A stretch of DNA of 64,000 nt, from contig OX387602.1 of the NCBI GenBank assembly GCA_947568835.1, positions 13,753,021-13,817,020 of the forward strand, read 5' to 3'. Shown piece by piece: positions 47,963-60,180 of the stretch (positions are counted from its first letter, which is position 1; each line of letters opens with the position of its first letter). The DNA is from Protonemura montana. Its lineage: Eukaryota; Arthropoda; Insecta; Plecoptera; Nemouridae. Both the position numbers and the translations under genes were made by a program. The notes under the pieces are model-generated. The model was not told the DNA's origin. It did not search any database and worked only from the letters and a program-made list of their open reading frames with translations.

Positions 47963-50791
47963 ATGGATTTAAAATATTCTACCGGTGACAAACATGGTAT
48001 ACAAACATTTGAGCAAATATTTACATCTCTCTGTACGCGATTGACTGAGACAAACAAAGTACACGAGATATCGCAACAATTTTTGGACACAAAAAGCGAC
48101 AAAAAAAGAGTAAAAAATGCGTACAGACACTTATCCGAACAGAAAATGTTACCATTCAAAGAAAATACAAAAACACCGCCGAGAAAATCGTCAGCAGTGT
48201 CAGTTGAGATGCGCAACGATGGAAACAAAATGTTCGGGAAGGTTAATGCAGATTTGAAAGCAGCATTAATGATTTATACAAGAAGCATAGCAGCTGCACC
48301 CTTTCCTAGTGGTCAGGACGAGTGTGCCGGTGAACTGGCACTGGCCTTTGCGAACCGGTCAGCAGTTTTGTTCGCGATGGGCAAACATCAAGAATGCCTC
48401 AACGACATCGAACAAGCTTTGCTCTACAGCTATCCAGATAAACTAAAGCATAAGGTGCTAGAGCGGCGTGCTAAATGCTTCAAGCAGCTAGGACAGATAG
48501 ACAAGGCCAGGCAGAGCTACCAGGTAAACGTAAAGAAAATAAGTGTGCCTTATACATGAAATGAACCCTGCTTAGGAGTGAAAATTCAAATGTAAAATTA
48601 TATTTGCAGGAAGCTCTTGCCAGCACACTTCCTCGTGATAAGACGGAAGCGATTGGACTCGGCCTGAAGCAACTGGAAATTGAAGGCAAGGCGGGGACGA
48701 GTGAGACGCACGAGGTTGGTGCTGTCAAAACGTTGCCAGGAAAATCTTTTGGTGCAAACCAAGAGGTCCCTTGTGCCTCGGATTGCATGGCAATAAGGCA
48801 CAACTCTTCAATGGGACGGTATATCGAAGCATGTAAAGACATCAATCCAGGTAGAATGTTTAGACTGTTCGATAATTTATACATTCATTAATCTGGATTA
48901 GTGATCCAGTGTCAGTGAATTAATCACAATCATGTTTCTGACGGTTCGGAAACTAAACATGCGGTGAAATTATTGAAGTTAGAAATAAATCATTGTCACA
49001 ACATAAGGTCAATCGAAAATTTAATTCCGAATCGCATTACAACCCACTATGTGATTCACAGAATTTTTTAAAAATCTATTTTCATGGCTCCCTGTCAATG
49101 CAGTTCAAAGAAAAATGACCGGTATCAACCAACAAACTGCAGCCATACATGATTCTCAGTTCGACATTCCTATACTTCTTGGTATTCTTTGTCAGGAGAC
49201 GTTCTATTGATCGAAGAGCCGTACGCGTCTTGCATCCAGCCGCAGTATTATTACAGTCATTGCTACAACTGTCTGCAAAGATGTGCTGCTCTCATTCCTT
49301 GCAAATCGTGCGACTTGGTAAGGAACTCTTTCCCACTCGAGTCTTGCCGAATAAAGGGAGATTTGTTTAAGATGTTTGCGAATGCTGCTTTTCTTTTACA
49401 GGCAATGTTTTGTTCTGAAGATTGCAGAACAGCGTCTTGGAAGAAAAGTCACGAGATGGAATGTCCACTCCTTCCACATTTACTTCATCTGGACATGGGC
49501 AAAGTATGGTTAATTACTCTAAGAATTATAATCACTACGTCGAAAAGATTCAAAAGTCTTGAAGAATTTCAAGCAGAAATAAATTTGCTGGAACAAAGTA
49601 AATCTGACGAGAGAACGAAGGGTTTCTCGGAAAATGGACTCTACGAATCAGATAGTTACAGTTCAATACACTTTTTGGTTGGGAACACGGACGCCAGGAG
49701 TGTTAGCGACTTGTTCAAACGAGCGACCTTAGCGGCTTGCATTTTAAACTGTCTGACAGTTCATTCCAGTCTATTTTCATGCAAAAAAGATTTGATTGAA
49801 AATTCAGACCTGAAGTTTTTCGTCGGCGGCCTACTGTTGCGCTACCTTCAAAGTTTGCCCTGCAATGCTCATTCGATCACCGATCTGACGATGGAGGGGA
49901 GCGAACCGATCCCCGTGAGCTCAGAATTTGGAAGCGGCGCTTACGCGACCTTGAGCTTGATCAACCATTCCTGCGACCCAAATGTCACGCGAAGCAATTT
50001 CCGGGGCGATTTAGCTATTCTGATGGCAGTCAGGCCCATCAAGAAAGGCGAACAGGTAATCTATGATTTGAGAAGGAAATGATTTAGATTAAAATTCGAA
50101 TATCTACGTTACTGTAAAGTGATGGAACCTGATCACTCAATATTTTTGAGAAAAGAGCTTATACATGAGCAGTTGGTAATACTAGATTCTAATTTAAATT
50201 TCCTTGGCTCATCAAAAGGTCCGTGCCAAGTGCTAACAAATATTGGACTAGTCCCCAGTTAGCCAGCTAGCTCAGCTTACTCTTTCAGCATTTTTTAATC
50301 ACAAACCAATTATTTTCCCTCAGATAATGGACAATTATGGATTCCACTACGCAATGCAAGGAAGTGAGATGCGACTGACAGAGCTGAAGACCCAGTATTA
50401 CTTCACATGTCAGTGCGATGCATGTACAGATGACTGGCCTCTGTACCACCACATACCCGGCGCTATTCCTCGATTGATTTGTGGCAACTGTCGAGCTGTC
50501 TTACCACCGATAAATGCATCAAGTGCATCAGGATGCAATGTCGCAAAGTGCAAGGAATGCAAGTCTGAGAATAACGTCTTCGAAATGCTTGAGAAAATCA
50601 AATTATTTTCCCTCGAGTTTAACAACATTTATAAGAAACTTTTAGCTGGTAGCGATGTTGACTTTATTGGTGAATTGTCAGGTCATTTGACTGCGATGAA
50701 TAAGATGATAGTCAGACCATTTAAGCTTTTCAATGATTGTCAAGAGGCTATGAAAGAATGTTTTATGCGCAAGGGAAATTTTTACAATTGA
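47963..50791 (+). CDS. SMYD4: SET and MYND domain-containing protein 4 (lysine methyltransferase family)
   Basis: Five exons (47963-48523, 48610-48850, 49196-49317, 49402-50055, 50324-50791) encode 681 aa; human SMYD4 is about 800. ATG 47963 has an in-frame TAG 21 bp upstream. Residues ~90-190 form TPR-like helices (EMRNDGNKMFGK, LAFANRSAVLFAMGKH, RRAKCFKQLGQIDKA). The MYND zinc finger is at 290-329, C-x2-C-x9-C-x2-C-x5-C-x3-C-x8-H-x3-C, split by intron 3. The SET signature NHSCDPN is at 496-502, followed by YGF and the post-SET cysteines FTCQCDAC. SMYD proteins transfer methyl groups from S-adenosylmethionine to lysine and also bind partners through TPR and MYND; the substrate here is unknown. 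The protein is shorter at the C-terminus than in vertebrates. Its stop is 167 bp from that of the convergent 5'-nucleotidase. Confidence 0.93.
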
Positions 50792-50827
50792 ATTACTATT
50801 TACCAATTTATACGTTGGCAGTGTTGG

Positions 50828-50833
50828 TTTATT
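50828..50833 (-). terminator. polyadenylation signal of the first 5'-nucleotidase gene
   Basis: AATAAA on the minus strand, about 126 bp after the stop codon and only about 37 bp from the SMYD4 stop on the other strand. Confidence 0.5.
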
Positions 50834-50958
50834 TACTATGACTATCTGGTTAATTGGCTGTTAATTCTAGCACGCTGATTGATTTATGGCTGAATGTATC
50901 CACACAATGTATAATTAATGTTAACGTATGTATTGTATCATGCAATTATATTCGCCCT

Positions 50959-53900
50959 CTAATTGCAAAATATTGACGTAACTGCAAGCACTATTGTTAA
51001 CAAAATCGTTGCAATTTGAGTTCTCGCTCCATTTGTCCTCGGGTTGTTTGCACACGTGAGATCCAAAAAAGTGATTCTCCCTTCTGATGACGGGTAAACT
51101 GGAGATAGCTTCTTGATGTACTCGCCCAGAGCGCCAGTGTCGGTAATGTCTAGGCAAAAAATCGAACGTTTTTTAATTCAAAATAAAGAAAAGACAAATT
51201 CCGTTGAAGCAGTTATGCAATTAACGCAGTAAAATTGATATTCAACTCACCAAGAACTTCCTTTTTGATAGCTTTCTTCCCGAAAGTGTAGCCGTCGCCG
51301 CCATTGGCTATGTAGTCTGGGACAATAATGCCGTATTCATGGGAACTATTCACAGGCTTGTACATCGGATCCCAACATTTGCCACAACGGGCGAGCACTG
51401 AAACAACTCGGCGTCCAGGAGGTCGACATATATCGTAAGTTATACGTAAACCTGGTAAAAGATAAATAATTAGTGCTCATAAAATTGCTATTTTAGTTTC
51501 ACAGTGTAAACTAGACTTGCCATGAAATGTGCGTTAAATAGATCAAGTTATAATTGATTCATTTGCTTTTTCAAAAGTCTCAAGCTTAGTGAAAATATAT
51601 TTTTCTTACCAGCAACTTGTAGAAACGCTCCATAGTGTGATTTATTTTTCACATCGAAATTGTAAACGCTCCATTCCAACATCTCCAGCAAATGGACGCC
51701 TTTTATTTTCAGCATTGACAGCGAGTTGTCAAATGGCAAGATTGTTAAAAGGTCGCCCATCGTAACAGACCCTAGAATATTAAACACAGCTATTTTTCAA
51801 AAGTCTAAAAAAATAAAAACGGTGAAAATAAGTCAAACAATTTGAAATTTATCTGCCTGACACATGCAAAGTATGGTTTGCGCCCAGACTTGAGACAAGT
51901 TTTACATTCGAAATCGACCATCCTGCCAGAGGTGAAGTATTATTACATGTTTACCGTTTACGTGCGATGTGTCGATAGAGCCTCTGATTCCACCACCATG
52001 TTCAAAAGCTATTGGAGCGTCGGTCCAGCTCTCTCCAAGCTGTTGTTTATTTCTGCTCACGTACTGAAAACAAACACACTTAAATAGTAAGGATTCTAGA
52101 GTTGCGGGTCGAGAGGACTTCGACACCACACGAAGGTCCAGTTTTTCAGCGGCGTTAAGAACCTAACAATCCGTTAGTTTTCTGTTGATTAACGATCTGT
52201 TATTTAATTGGCGTGTCACTGAAAAATTGGCACTAAGACAATTTTGAGAAATCGATGGCTGTGTAAAAGAGTCTCACGTAATCGATCATGGCGTCTGTGA
52301 TGAGATTTCCCAAATTGCACTCGGCAATTCGACATCGTCTTTGGTCCCCATTAAGCAAAACTCTTGAAATCCCAACATTTTCCTTGGTCTGCTCCAAAAC
52401 TGCTTCCCTCCAAACATCTAGCTCCTTTAGCACACCCTCATCTGGCAACAAAACAACATGAACTTGAAACGAAATCAGTGTTAACGATAAAACCACAAAC
52501 AACCGACTGATGATTGGAGTCATGACAATTATGCAATAGCACAATGATTAATTTGCATACAACAGAACTTTCACAAGTTCAACATACTGATTAATGGTTC
52601 AAATTTGTATGAACTCACCTTGAGGCACACTCTTATCAAGTAAAATCGGGTTGCCTTTCCACGAGATGACGTTTCCCGCGGTGCTGAAGCGAAGGGTGAG
52701 GTTGCCTAAGTACTTGGTGTACGCGTACGCTTGTACTACAGGTACTTGCTTTCCTGAGCTCTGCTTCACCACGGTAGGGTACGGACCGACCACTTCGTCT
52801 GTGGGATCTGGTGCATCACCTGTGGGCAAATACGTTTTCTGTAAGGTAGGGGTTATCTATTTTTCAGCTCTGGGTAGCAGAAACAAATTACTTTAAATGT
52901 ATTTTAAGTATATTGGTATTCAGATTGATTGATTGATTATTGGGGCTTATCGACGCTCTATTTTGATAACGGGTCCTGTGGCACTGGTTCAATGGCTCCA
53001 GTGACTACGTGGGTGATGATGATGAGGATGCACCAAACCTAATCTAGAAGAGAGGAGGGGAAACCCAGTGCCGGCACGTAGCACACTCCTGTCAAAGAGC
53101 ATCAAGGGAACCACCAGCTAAACTTCCATTCCGATGGACGGTACAACGCGAACAACACGATTCCTCCACACATTCATGCTGTCGAGAGGATAGTAAGCAA
53201 GTCGAATAAAGCTGCTGTTTTAACTTTCAACCTTACCAACTCTTCTCCCAAATAGAACCATGGTCAGTGTGTTGTACTAACTTTTTTCTTTCTAACCTCT
53301 CTCTCAAACTGAACATCCATCCAATACCTGATCCTGCGCAGTGTTGCTCAACTTTGGTGATCTCACGACAACCGGTAATGCCAGCGTATTAAACCGCTCG
53401 GAATTGGTATTCTGCACTCCTTGACATATTTTTTGCACGACAAAATAACACAAAATTACAAATAAATCTTCGAGCCAAAATTCTGGTACAAAACTAATTC
53501 TTATTTTTGAATTTTCCTTTTTTACTTTTCGTATGAGTTTGCGGCAACGTTATCAACGTCAACGTTATTGCGGCTCACGTGCGAAAAAGCAGAACCAACA
53601 ACTGGCGCACCACATATTATCCGAAATCATATTGAAGCCAAAATACTCAGGATCATCTTCAAATGTGTACCCGTGTAGAGGAAGGTGTTGGTGTGACCGC
53701 CCACCACGACGTCGACGTCAGCAACCTCCCTGGCGATCTTCTGATCCATCTCGTACCCAGCGTGTCCCAGAGCAATGATGATGTTTACTCCTTGCTTCTT
53801 CAGCGCCTCGGCTTCAAGCCTCACGCTCTGGACCTCGTCGTTGAACTTGACTAGACCAGAGCTCGAGATGTCCTGGATAGAGTAGGGTTTAAATTTGGTT

Positions 53901-56900
53901 GATTTTTGCTATTTTTTCGACACACTGTTTTGATAACGTTTCCGGTGGGCTGAGACACTGAAATAATGGTGTCCTTGAATGAACTGGTGATAATTGGATT
54001 TTCTTTCTGGTGTTTAACATCGCACTGTTTTGACAATGGGCCTATGGCTCAGGTCTTATGGCGTCGGTGAATTAGTGTGTGATGATAAGGATGAAGATAA
54101 ACCTAGCGTAGCCTAGAAAGGAGGAGGGAAAATCTCGCCGAAGAGCACCAAGAGACGTCTCTTCCCAAAACTCATTGTACAACTAGAACACCAGGATTCC
54201 ACCAAAAATCCACGCTGTCCTAGTCGAAATTTTGGAGCAATTCGAAATAAACTGTTGTTCTAATTGCAATTCCTTAAAGGAATTTAAAAATAGTTAGTTT
54301 ACATGATGACATTACATGGAATTGCACATGCGGCATGCAAAATTTAACAAGACGTTTATTTTTTGTTGCAACGCAAAAATGTTTTCAAAGTGTAAAACAA
54401 CGTCATCGAAAGTGATTTAGTCTAGTTTGCCTGGAAAAACAAAAAGCGATTAGAGAGGACGGCCCCGAGTGTATTTGGCACTCCTGTTGCCGGCGCTGGC
54501 ACCTCTACATTCCGGCACACAATCCATACTAATTATTTACAGGTAATTGCGTTTATGTAAATCTCGGATATTTCTCATGCAAATAAAATGAACATGCAAG
54601 CGAGGAAAATTATCCTTGTTAATATCTTGCCCTTTTAACGCCCCAAATAGAGACGGGGTGTATATATTAGTGGACCTAGGATATTGTGCGAGGGCTTTTT
54701 TTGGTTATCTACATTACCTATTTCTCTACATATCCATGAACTCATATGCTGCACAGTGATTCCGATCACTTAAGAAATAAGATATTGATACGTACAAGTT
54801 CTACTTTCTCAGAAACTGAAATTTCTGTACATTTATAGCACTATCTTACATTTTTATTGTTATTTTTATTGAATATAATGACCTATGTGTATTTATTTGG
54901 ACAAAACGCGAACTCGCTGCTCAGGGCGATGTCGGCTTCAAGCATTCCCAAGATTTCAAGGTCAGGTCAAACAGCATGCTTTTCCATGCCCTTCCCATGC
55001 CATGCCACTCGATAAAATAATTAAGCACAATAGGTAATAAAAACCTATCATTTATAGGTAATATAATAAAAGACTAAAAACAATAAACCATATGAAACAT
55101 CATGTTTTAATAAATGACCAACATTTGTCCATTACAACGCTTATTCAGTGAAATCTGATTTTAATTGCAAATGCTTGCAATGCACAAAGTATTTTACTGT
55201 AAGGAACACTAATAATAAAAAACGATTTGTATTAATATTTACCTTGGTGTCTGTGGTGAGATAGCCGATCACTCCCACCTTCTTGCCCTGGACGTTTAGG
55301 ACTACAGATTTATTCAGGTGTGTTGCGGCTAGGGTCGGTTCCTGGGCCAGATCCAGATTCGCTGCCAGGACCGGGAATGACACGTTGTTGATGAAGGGTA
55401 CCAGGCCGGCCACTCCGTCATCGAATTCGTGATTCCCGAGACTCTGTTGAGAAACGAGACTTTAATTAGTTTCTGAAAATGTCATTTTTCAATTTGGTTG
55501 ATACATTTAAGAAATTATTATACATCTAATTATGGTTTTTAGACTCATGTCTACTTAACCTAACCTTAGCACTAGTTTTGAAAAAAAAAACTTTGGTTTT
55601 TGAATGCTAAGTAAAACAACCAATTTTTCCGATGTTTCGCATTTACTTCATCTTACAGTTATCACTTGCACTAATTCTTAAAAAAAAAACTTAAAAAACT
55701 AAAAAGCAAGTATCTCTTGACTAGTATTTTCCAAGCTCTTGATTTTGAAAGAAGTGCTTTAGAAATAAGTACACCAATCTATTAAAAGCTAAAGTAATGT
55801 CTAACTGCTGAGACAGTAGAATTCTAGAGCTAAGATTAACAAAAAGTTGTTATGAATCTCAAAAATGTAATAAAACTCACATTGACATTTTATTATAAAG
55901 AACCTTTTTTTTTTTTTAATTTGTTTCTGAAAATGTCATTTTTCATTTTGATTGATACATTTAAGAAAGTATTATACATCTTACTATCTTAAACTAAGCT
56001 TTATTCCCAAAATTGATTTGTGTTTTCTTTTTTATCCAAGAGCATAGGGTTGTCCGGTTCCAAAACCATTGTTGATACGTTACAAGCATAAAAAATGTCT
56101 AGTCCCAGAAATCCACATTTGTCAAAAAGCAAAAATCTTCAGAAGTGGGGAATCCTAAATTCAAATGTTAAACCCGGCTGCATTTTTTTATCCATTTATG
56201 TTCCATGCCTGGTGGGAGTTTGTGTTATTCGTATTTTCTATCATTGTCATTTTAAATTGGGAGAGGACTGGTAGACATGAATGATGTGGCGAATTTTTGT
56301 ATGGTTTGCTTGAAGATCCTTCTTTCAACCGGTAACCATGAGGCAATATTGTGAAAATCATCAACTCACACAAAGTGACTAAGTCTACATGGTTAAGTGC
56401 GAATAGTCGAGTAAAACAGCTTGTGCAATAAAAGGTCATAATGTTAAGGCATAACACTTGTCTCAAGACGTCTAGCTCTAACAGAATGTCTTCACTTATT
56501 TCAGCAATACATGTCAAAGTCTTCGCGGTTCATTATAAGAAACCCCAAAAGATCATAAACCTCTACATTTAATAAATTAAATTCAGAACAAACTAATAGA
56601 CGTTGCTTCCGATATAGCGCAAATAAACAAAGGTCAGTTAATCTTAATTTGAATCTAAATAGCTGACCACAACTATGTGGTTGGTCGTATCCCGTTTAAA
56701 AAGACATTGCAATATTCTACGATGGAACGAAATCGCCATCATATGTTAATGAGACTTAAAACAATCAATTTGAAAAGTTTCTGAGATTTCTTAACAAACC
56801 AACTGAATAACCAAAAGATCGTGATTTATCAATCATTTATAGTTTGTCTCACTGGCACCTTTTCAGCAAGCCCGCTGTGTTATTCATTGCTATTTTGTGT

Positions 56901-59015
56901 GTTAGGTGCAAGCGCCAGCGGTCATAATCACCAATGACATCTTAAATGTGATACGTTCCTTCGAGTAATATGAAGAAATCACATAAATTATCCATGCGTG
57001 TTTGTTAATTATTTAAATCAGCTTGGTAATAGTCCTTTCGATTAAAATAAAACATCGCATTTATATATTTATAATTGCCATTATAAAAAAATTAATTAAG
57101 TTCAACTAAAAGACATCAATTAATGCGAATTTAATATTGGTTTTTGAAAAAAAGAATGTTTAGGAACAAGGTTCAGCAGTTATCAAGAGAATCTATTTAT
57201 CACATACATGATGCTGTACGTTTGCAACTTAACACAATTCGAGCAAAAAAAACGCTACAAGTTTAATCAGTTTAGAAGGTTAAACGAAGCGGAGACCACC
57301 AACACTTTTTGAGCTTTCCTGACAATAATATGCTCTATGGTGAGGAAGTCGGGTGTGCTCTATCAATTTGTCAAAATCACCTCGGAGTGGTAGGAAATTG
57401 GTTTTTCTTGCTCTGAGTGGGTTGGTTAGTTGGAGTCGTTTGAGAAAGCACGTTAAGAGCTATCAGCGCAAAGATTGTGCACGAGTTTCATTGCATATTT
57501 TCATTTGGTTCAATTGGAATACCAACAAACCGTATATCTGGGGTTTTCGTTTCTATGAACTAAAAAAATTGTAATTCCTTTCCTTCAAAGTTTTTTTAGG
57601 TTCTAGCGTTAAGTGTCTGGACATTTTTAATATTGATTCGCATGAAAGTAATTTTAATACGAAAAACAACAAATTTTCCCTACTATTATAATGGCACAAG
57701 GAAACATCGTTGTTAAAATAAAAAATATATTATATGTGCTCATGGCCTTATTATTGCGATAAGTAACATTATAAATGATATAAACAACTTAAAATGTCAA
57801 GTTATATTGTAGGTAAACCTGTAACTTCTATAAATTACTTGCCTACCCGCAGTCGACGATAGCACATCAGTATTATCTTCCATGGTAAGTGCAAAGTAAC
57901 AATATTTTGTCAAAGTTTATTCTTAAAATCGGTCATTTCCAAATTACCCATTCGGATATGCACTTGTGCACTTATCGTAGACTTTGAGACCAGTACAGAA
58001 ACCTATGCTAAAATTAAATTATCCTCCAAGTATATCACAGCAACTAACAGGGACTAAATACGTAGCCATATTTCTCTCATAATTAAAAATAGCTTAGAGT
58101 CGCTAGCTTCACACACAATTCTTCATCAAACATATTTCAAATGTAACTATTACCCGACTGTTTTGATCTAAACAGCGACGTTAACTGACAGGTTTTTTTC
58201 TTTCACTTTTATCTTGACAATTTTAGATTTGATCGAAAAGAAAATGCTTATTGGTATCTTTATACCCGTATTAACAGGGGAAGTTTTGTCAGGTGATCTC
58301 AGCACCTCCATGGTTTTCAAATGTTGGATCTGCCATTACATCTCGAGCCTTTTTTATTTTCAAAGTTAACGACGAAAATGATAATCTTAACAAGATGTGA
58401 GCATACCACAAACCAAAAAATATCATACATGGAAAATAAGAAACTCATTCTTATTATGCTGCAAGGTTTTTGGTTTTTCTGGTGATTCCACTAGGGAGTT
58501 AAAACCAGCAAGCTCATAGCTCAACTTCTTCCTTAGTATTAAAAGATATGTCACTTATCTAATTGATAATTTTGTAAAGCACGAAAGTTCAAACAAATTT
58601 TCATAATTTTTATTTTTCTGATACGAAAACCTATACCATGAAATAATGATAAGAGTGAACTTACCGATGCATCAATGCCCAACATCGAAGTAAGTTTTGC
58701 CACTATTTTCCACTTATGCACTGTGAACCACACAGTCCCCTGATACGAATCACCTGCGTTAAGAAAGATAACAGGAGGTCCAGCTTCACTGTTTGCTCGA
58801 CGTTTTGCCTCCTTAACCGCATATGCCACTCTAGCGAAGCCACCGTAACAATTATTATTGCCAATGTCTTTTTGACTACATTTTGACGACATCCGATTCG
58901 TCTGCTCAAATCGAGCGTGCATATCATTATTATGAAGAATTGTCAAACTAAAGTCCGCACTCGAAACAGTTAGTATCGATAAAATTAAAATAATTTGAAA
59001 ACACCACAGATACAT
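50959..59015 (-). CDS. 5'-nucleotidase (apyrase/CD73 family), GPI-anchored
   Basis: Nine exons (58665-59015, 55243-55443, 53671-53872, 52619-52819, 52278-52441, 51955-52063, 51610-51771, 51251-51451, 50959-51149) join in phase to 593 aa. The signal peptide is residues 1-20 (MYLWCFQIILILSILTVSSA). The metallophosphatase half has ILHNNDMHARFE (D31, H33), NAGDSYQGT, GNHEFDDG (120-127), ALGHAGYEMD and VVGGHTNTFLYTG. The substrate half has AYAYTKYLGNLTL, CNLGNLITDAMI, HGGGIRGSI and NGGDGYTF. The last 18 residues are hydrophobic after a small-residue spacer (CANNPRTNGART), a typical GPI signal. The enzyme removes phosphate from extracellular nucleotides, yielding adenosine from AMP. In insects the same fold also makes salivary apyrases; the tail argues for a membrane form here. 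Exon 6 uses the second of two adjacent GTAAAC donors, which alone keeps phase. Confidence 0.93.
52952..53395 (-). mobile_element. 5S-rRNA-derived SINE, copy 4
   Basis: The minus strand carries the 5S-like head (gagatcaccaaagttgagc, ggtattggatgg, 53395 to about 53310), the family body and the tail (tgccacaggacccgttatc). It has an extra insertion around 53230-53300. It lies in intron 3 of the first 5'-nucleotidase gene, in the sense orientation. Confidence 0.75.
53919..53960 (-). mobile_element. SINE 3'-tail fragment
   Basis: The words cactgttttgataacg and ccggtgggctgagacactg match the tail region of the SINE family. The body is missing. It lies about 50 bp from the exon 3 acceptor of the 5'-nucleotidase gene. 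Confidence 0.4.
54021..54262 (-). mobile_element. 5S-rRNA-derived SINE, copy 5 (head missing)
   Basis: The minus strand has the tail (ttgtcaaaacagtgcg), the ccgacgccataagacc word and part of the body, but no 5S head. It is more diverged than the other copies. It is in intron 2 of the 5'-nucleotidase gene. Confidence 0.65.
54263..55242. other. rest of 5'-nucleotidase intron 2
   Basis: AT-rich, with no recognised exon or repeat. Confidence 0.6.
55444..58664. other. intron 1 of the first 5'-nucleotidase gene
   Basis: A 3.2-kb AT-rich intron. Two short direct repeats are visible: ctgaaaatgtcatttttca...ttgattgatacatttaagaaa at about 55473-55515 and again at 55928-55970. No exon seen. Confidence 0.6.
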
Positions 59016-60180
59016 TGTGAATATAATTATGTAAAAAAAAAAGTATTTGCTAAAAATTATTCTTGCTTCATTGATAACTGAAAAATTAGCACCGAAACAC
59101 TTGCTGGCGCGTCAAGTCACCTTCTCATTAAGTCTTTGCTTGACTAATATTGTAATTCTCTTTTGAAATCCGTGGTATCCTTGGTTCTCGGCGCTCGACG
59201 TCACATGGTCGCGCAGGCGCACTGTTTCGTCGCCTGAACACACGATGTACAAGTACGACCGATTCGCGATAGAATCGTTTTTTCGTCCAACAGTACAATG
59301 TGCGAGAGAATGACCTAGAGGCTTGAGTCCACAATGTGCATAATGGCGAGCAAAGTGGGGAATATTTCCGTTGAATTTAAAAAATGTTCGTGCTATTCTA
59401 AAGCATGCAAACTGCGATTCATCTGTCACGCGGTCCATGATGACTTCATTGTGGTTGATGAATAGCCAAATTGTGAGGCAGCCATCTTTTTAATTATTCT
59501 AATATTTTTCTTTTGCCAGAAAACATTGAATGGTTTCTACAGGGTTTGATAGATGGGGCATAATTGTACACATCCCGAGTGTTTTAGTCGTGAAGTAGTT
59601 GGTGTATAACTGATAGTCATGTTTTCCACCCACTAACGCAAGTTTGGCACGAAGTTTCAACTACACTTAAATCATTATGCATCTTGATTTGTCTGTACGA
59701 CCCAAATGTGTGTAGGTATTACTTGTTAACTGTAAGCTATTTTATGATCTCGCTTAAAAAACAATCTTGGAACTCCTTCAACAAGAATTTTTTTTTAAGA
59801 CTATCAATAATAAGTTCTGTTTAACACTTAGTTTTCCATTATTGTCTATATCAAAGTAATTTATTGCTATATTTTAAGCCCTTCTTCACAGCACCAAATA
59901 AAAAATGAATCAATATCTCTTATCAACACAATATAAATGAGGACTTGTTCAAAAGATAAGACAATATTTTCACACTTAATTTTGATCGTGAAACAACACC
60001 GCTCAGTTGCTAATCAAATATTATCCGAAGTGTATCCCAAACATCGACATTTTTAGGAAGGTTAAAAAGAGTATTACATAAATTTCAGTCAGCATATCAT
60101 TATTGCAGGACACTTTCAGTCACCTCGGCATAGTGTGCAACGAATTGTGATTGGACGCACCCAGACTCAGTTGCACCAAA
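59016..60180. promoter_or_regulatory. divergent upstream region of the two 5'-nucleotidase genes
   Basis: 1165 bp separate the two back-to-back start codons. A GC-richer patch near 59180-59300 stands out; minus-strand ORFs across it (59112-59438) show no family resemblance. No promoter element could be fixed. Confidence 0.4.

Noticed and set aside
51962-52063. 5'-nucleotidase exon 6 ending at the first GTAAAC donor (51961)
   Set aside because: It leaves phase 0 and shifts exon 7 out of frame; the donor 7 bp further on restores VNGSVTMGDL.
59112-59438. Minus-strand 108-aa ORF upstream of the first 5'-nucleotidase gene
   Set aside because: No family match; overlapping frames are also open, and it lies in the shared upstream region.
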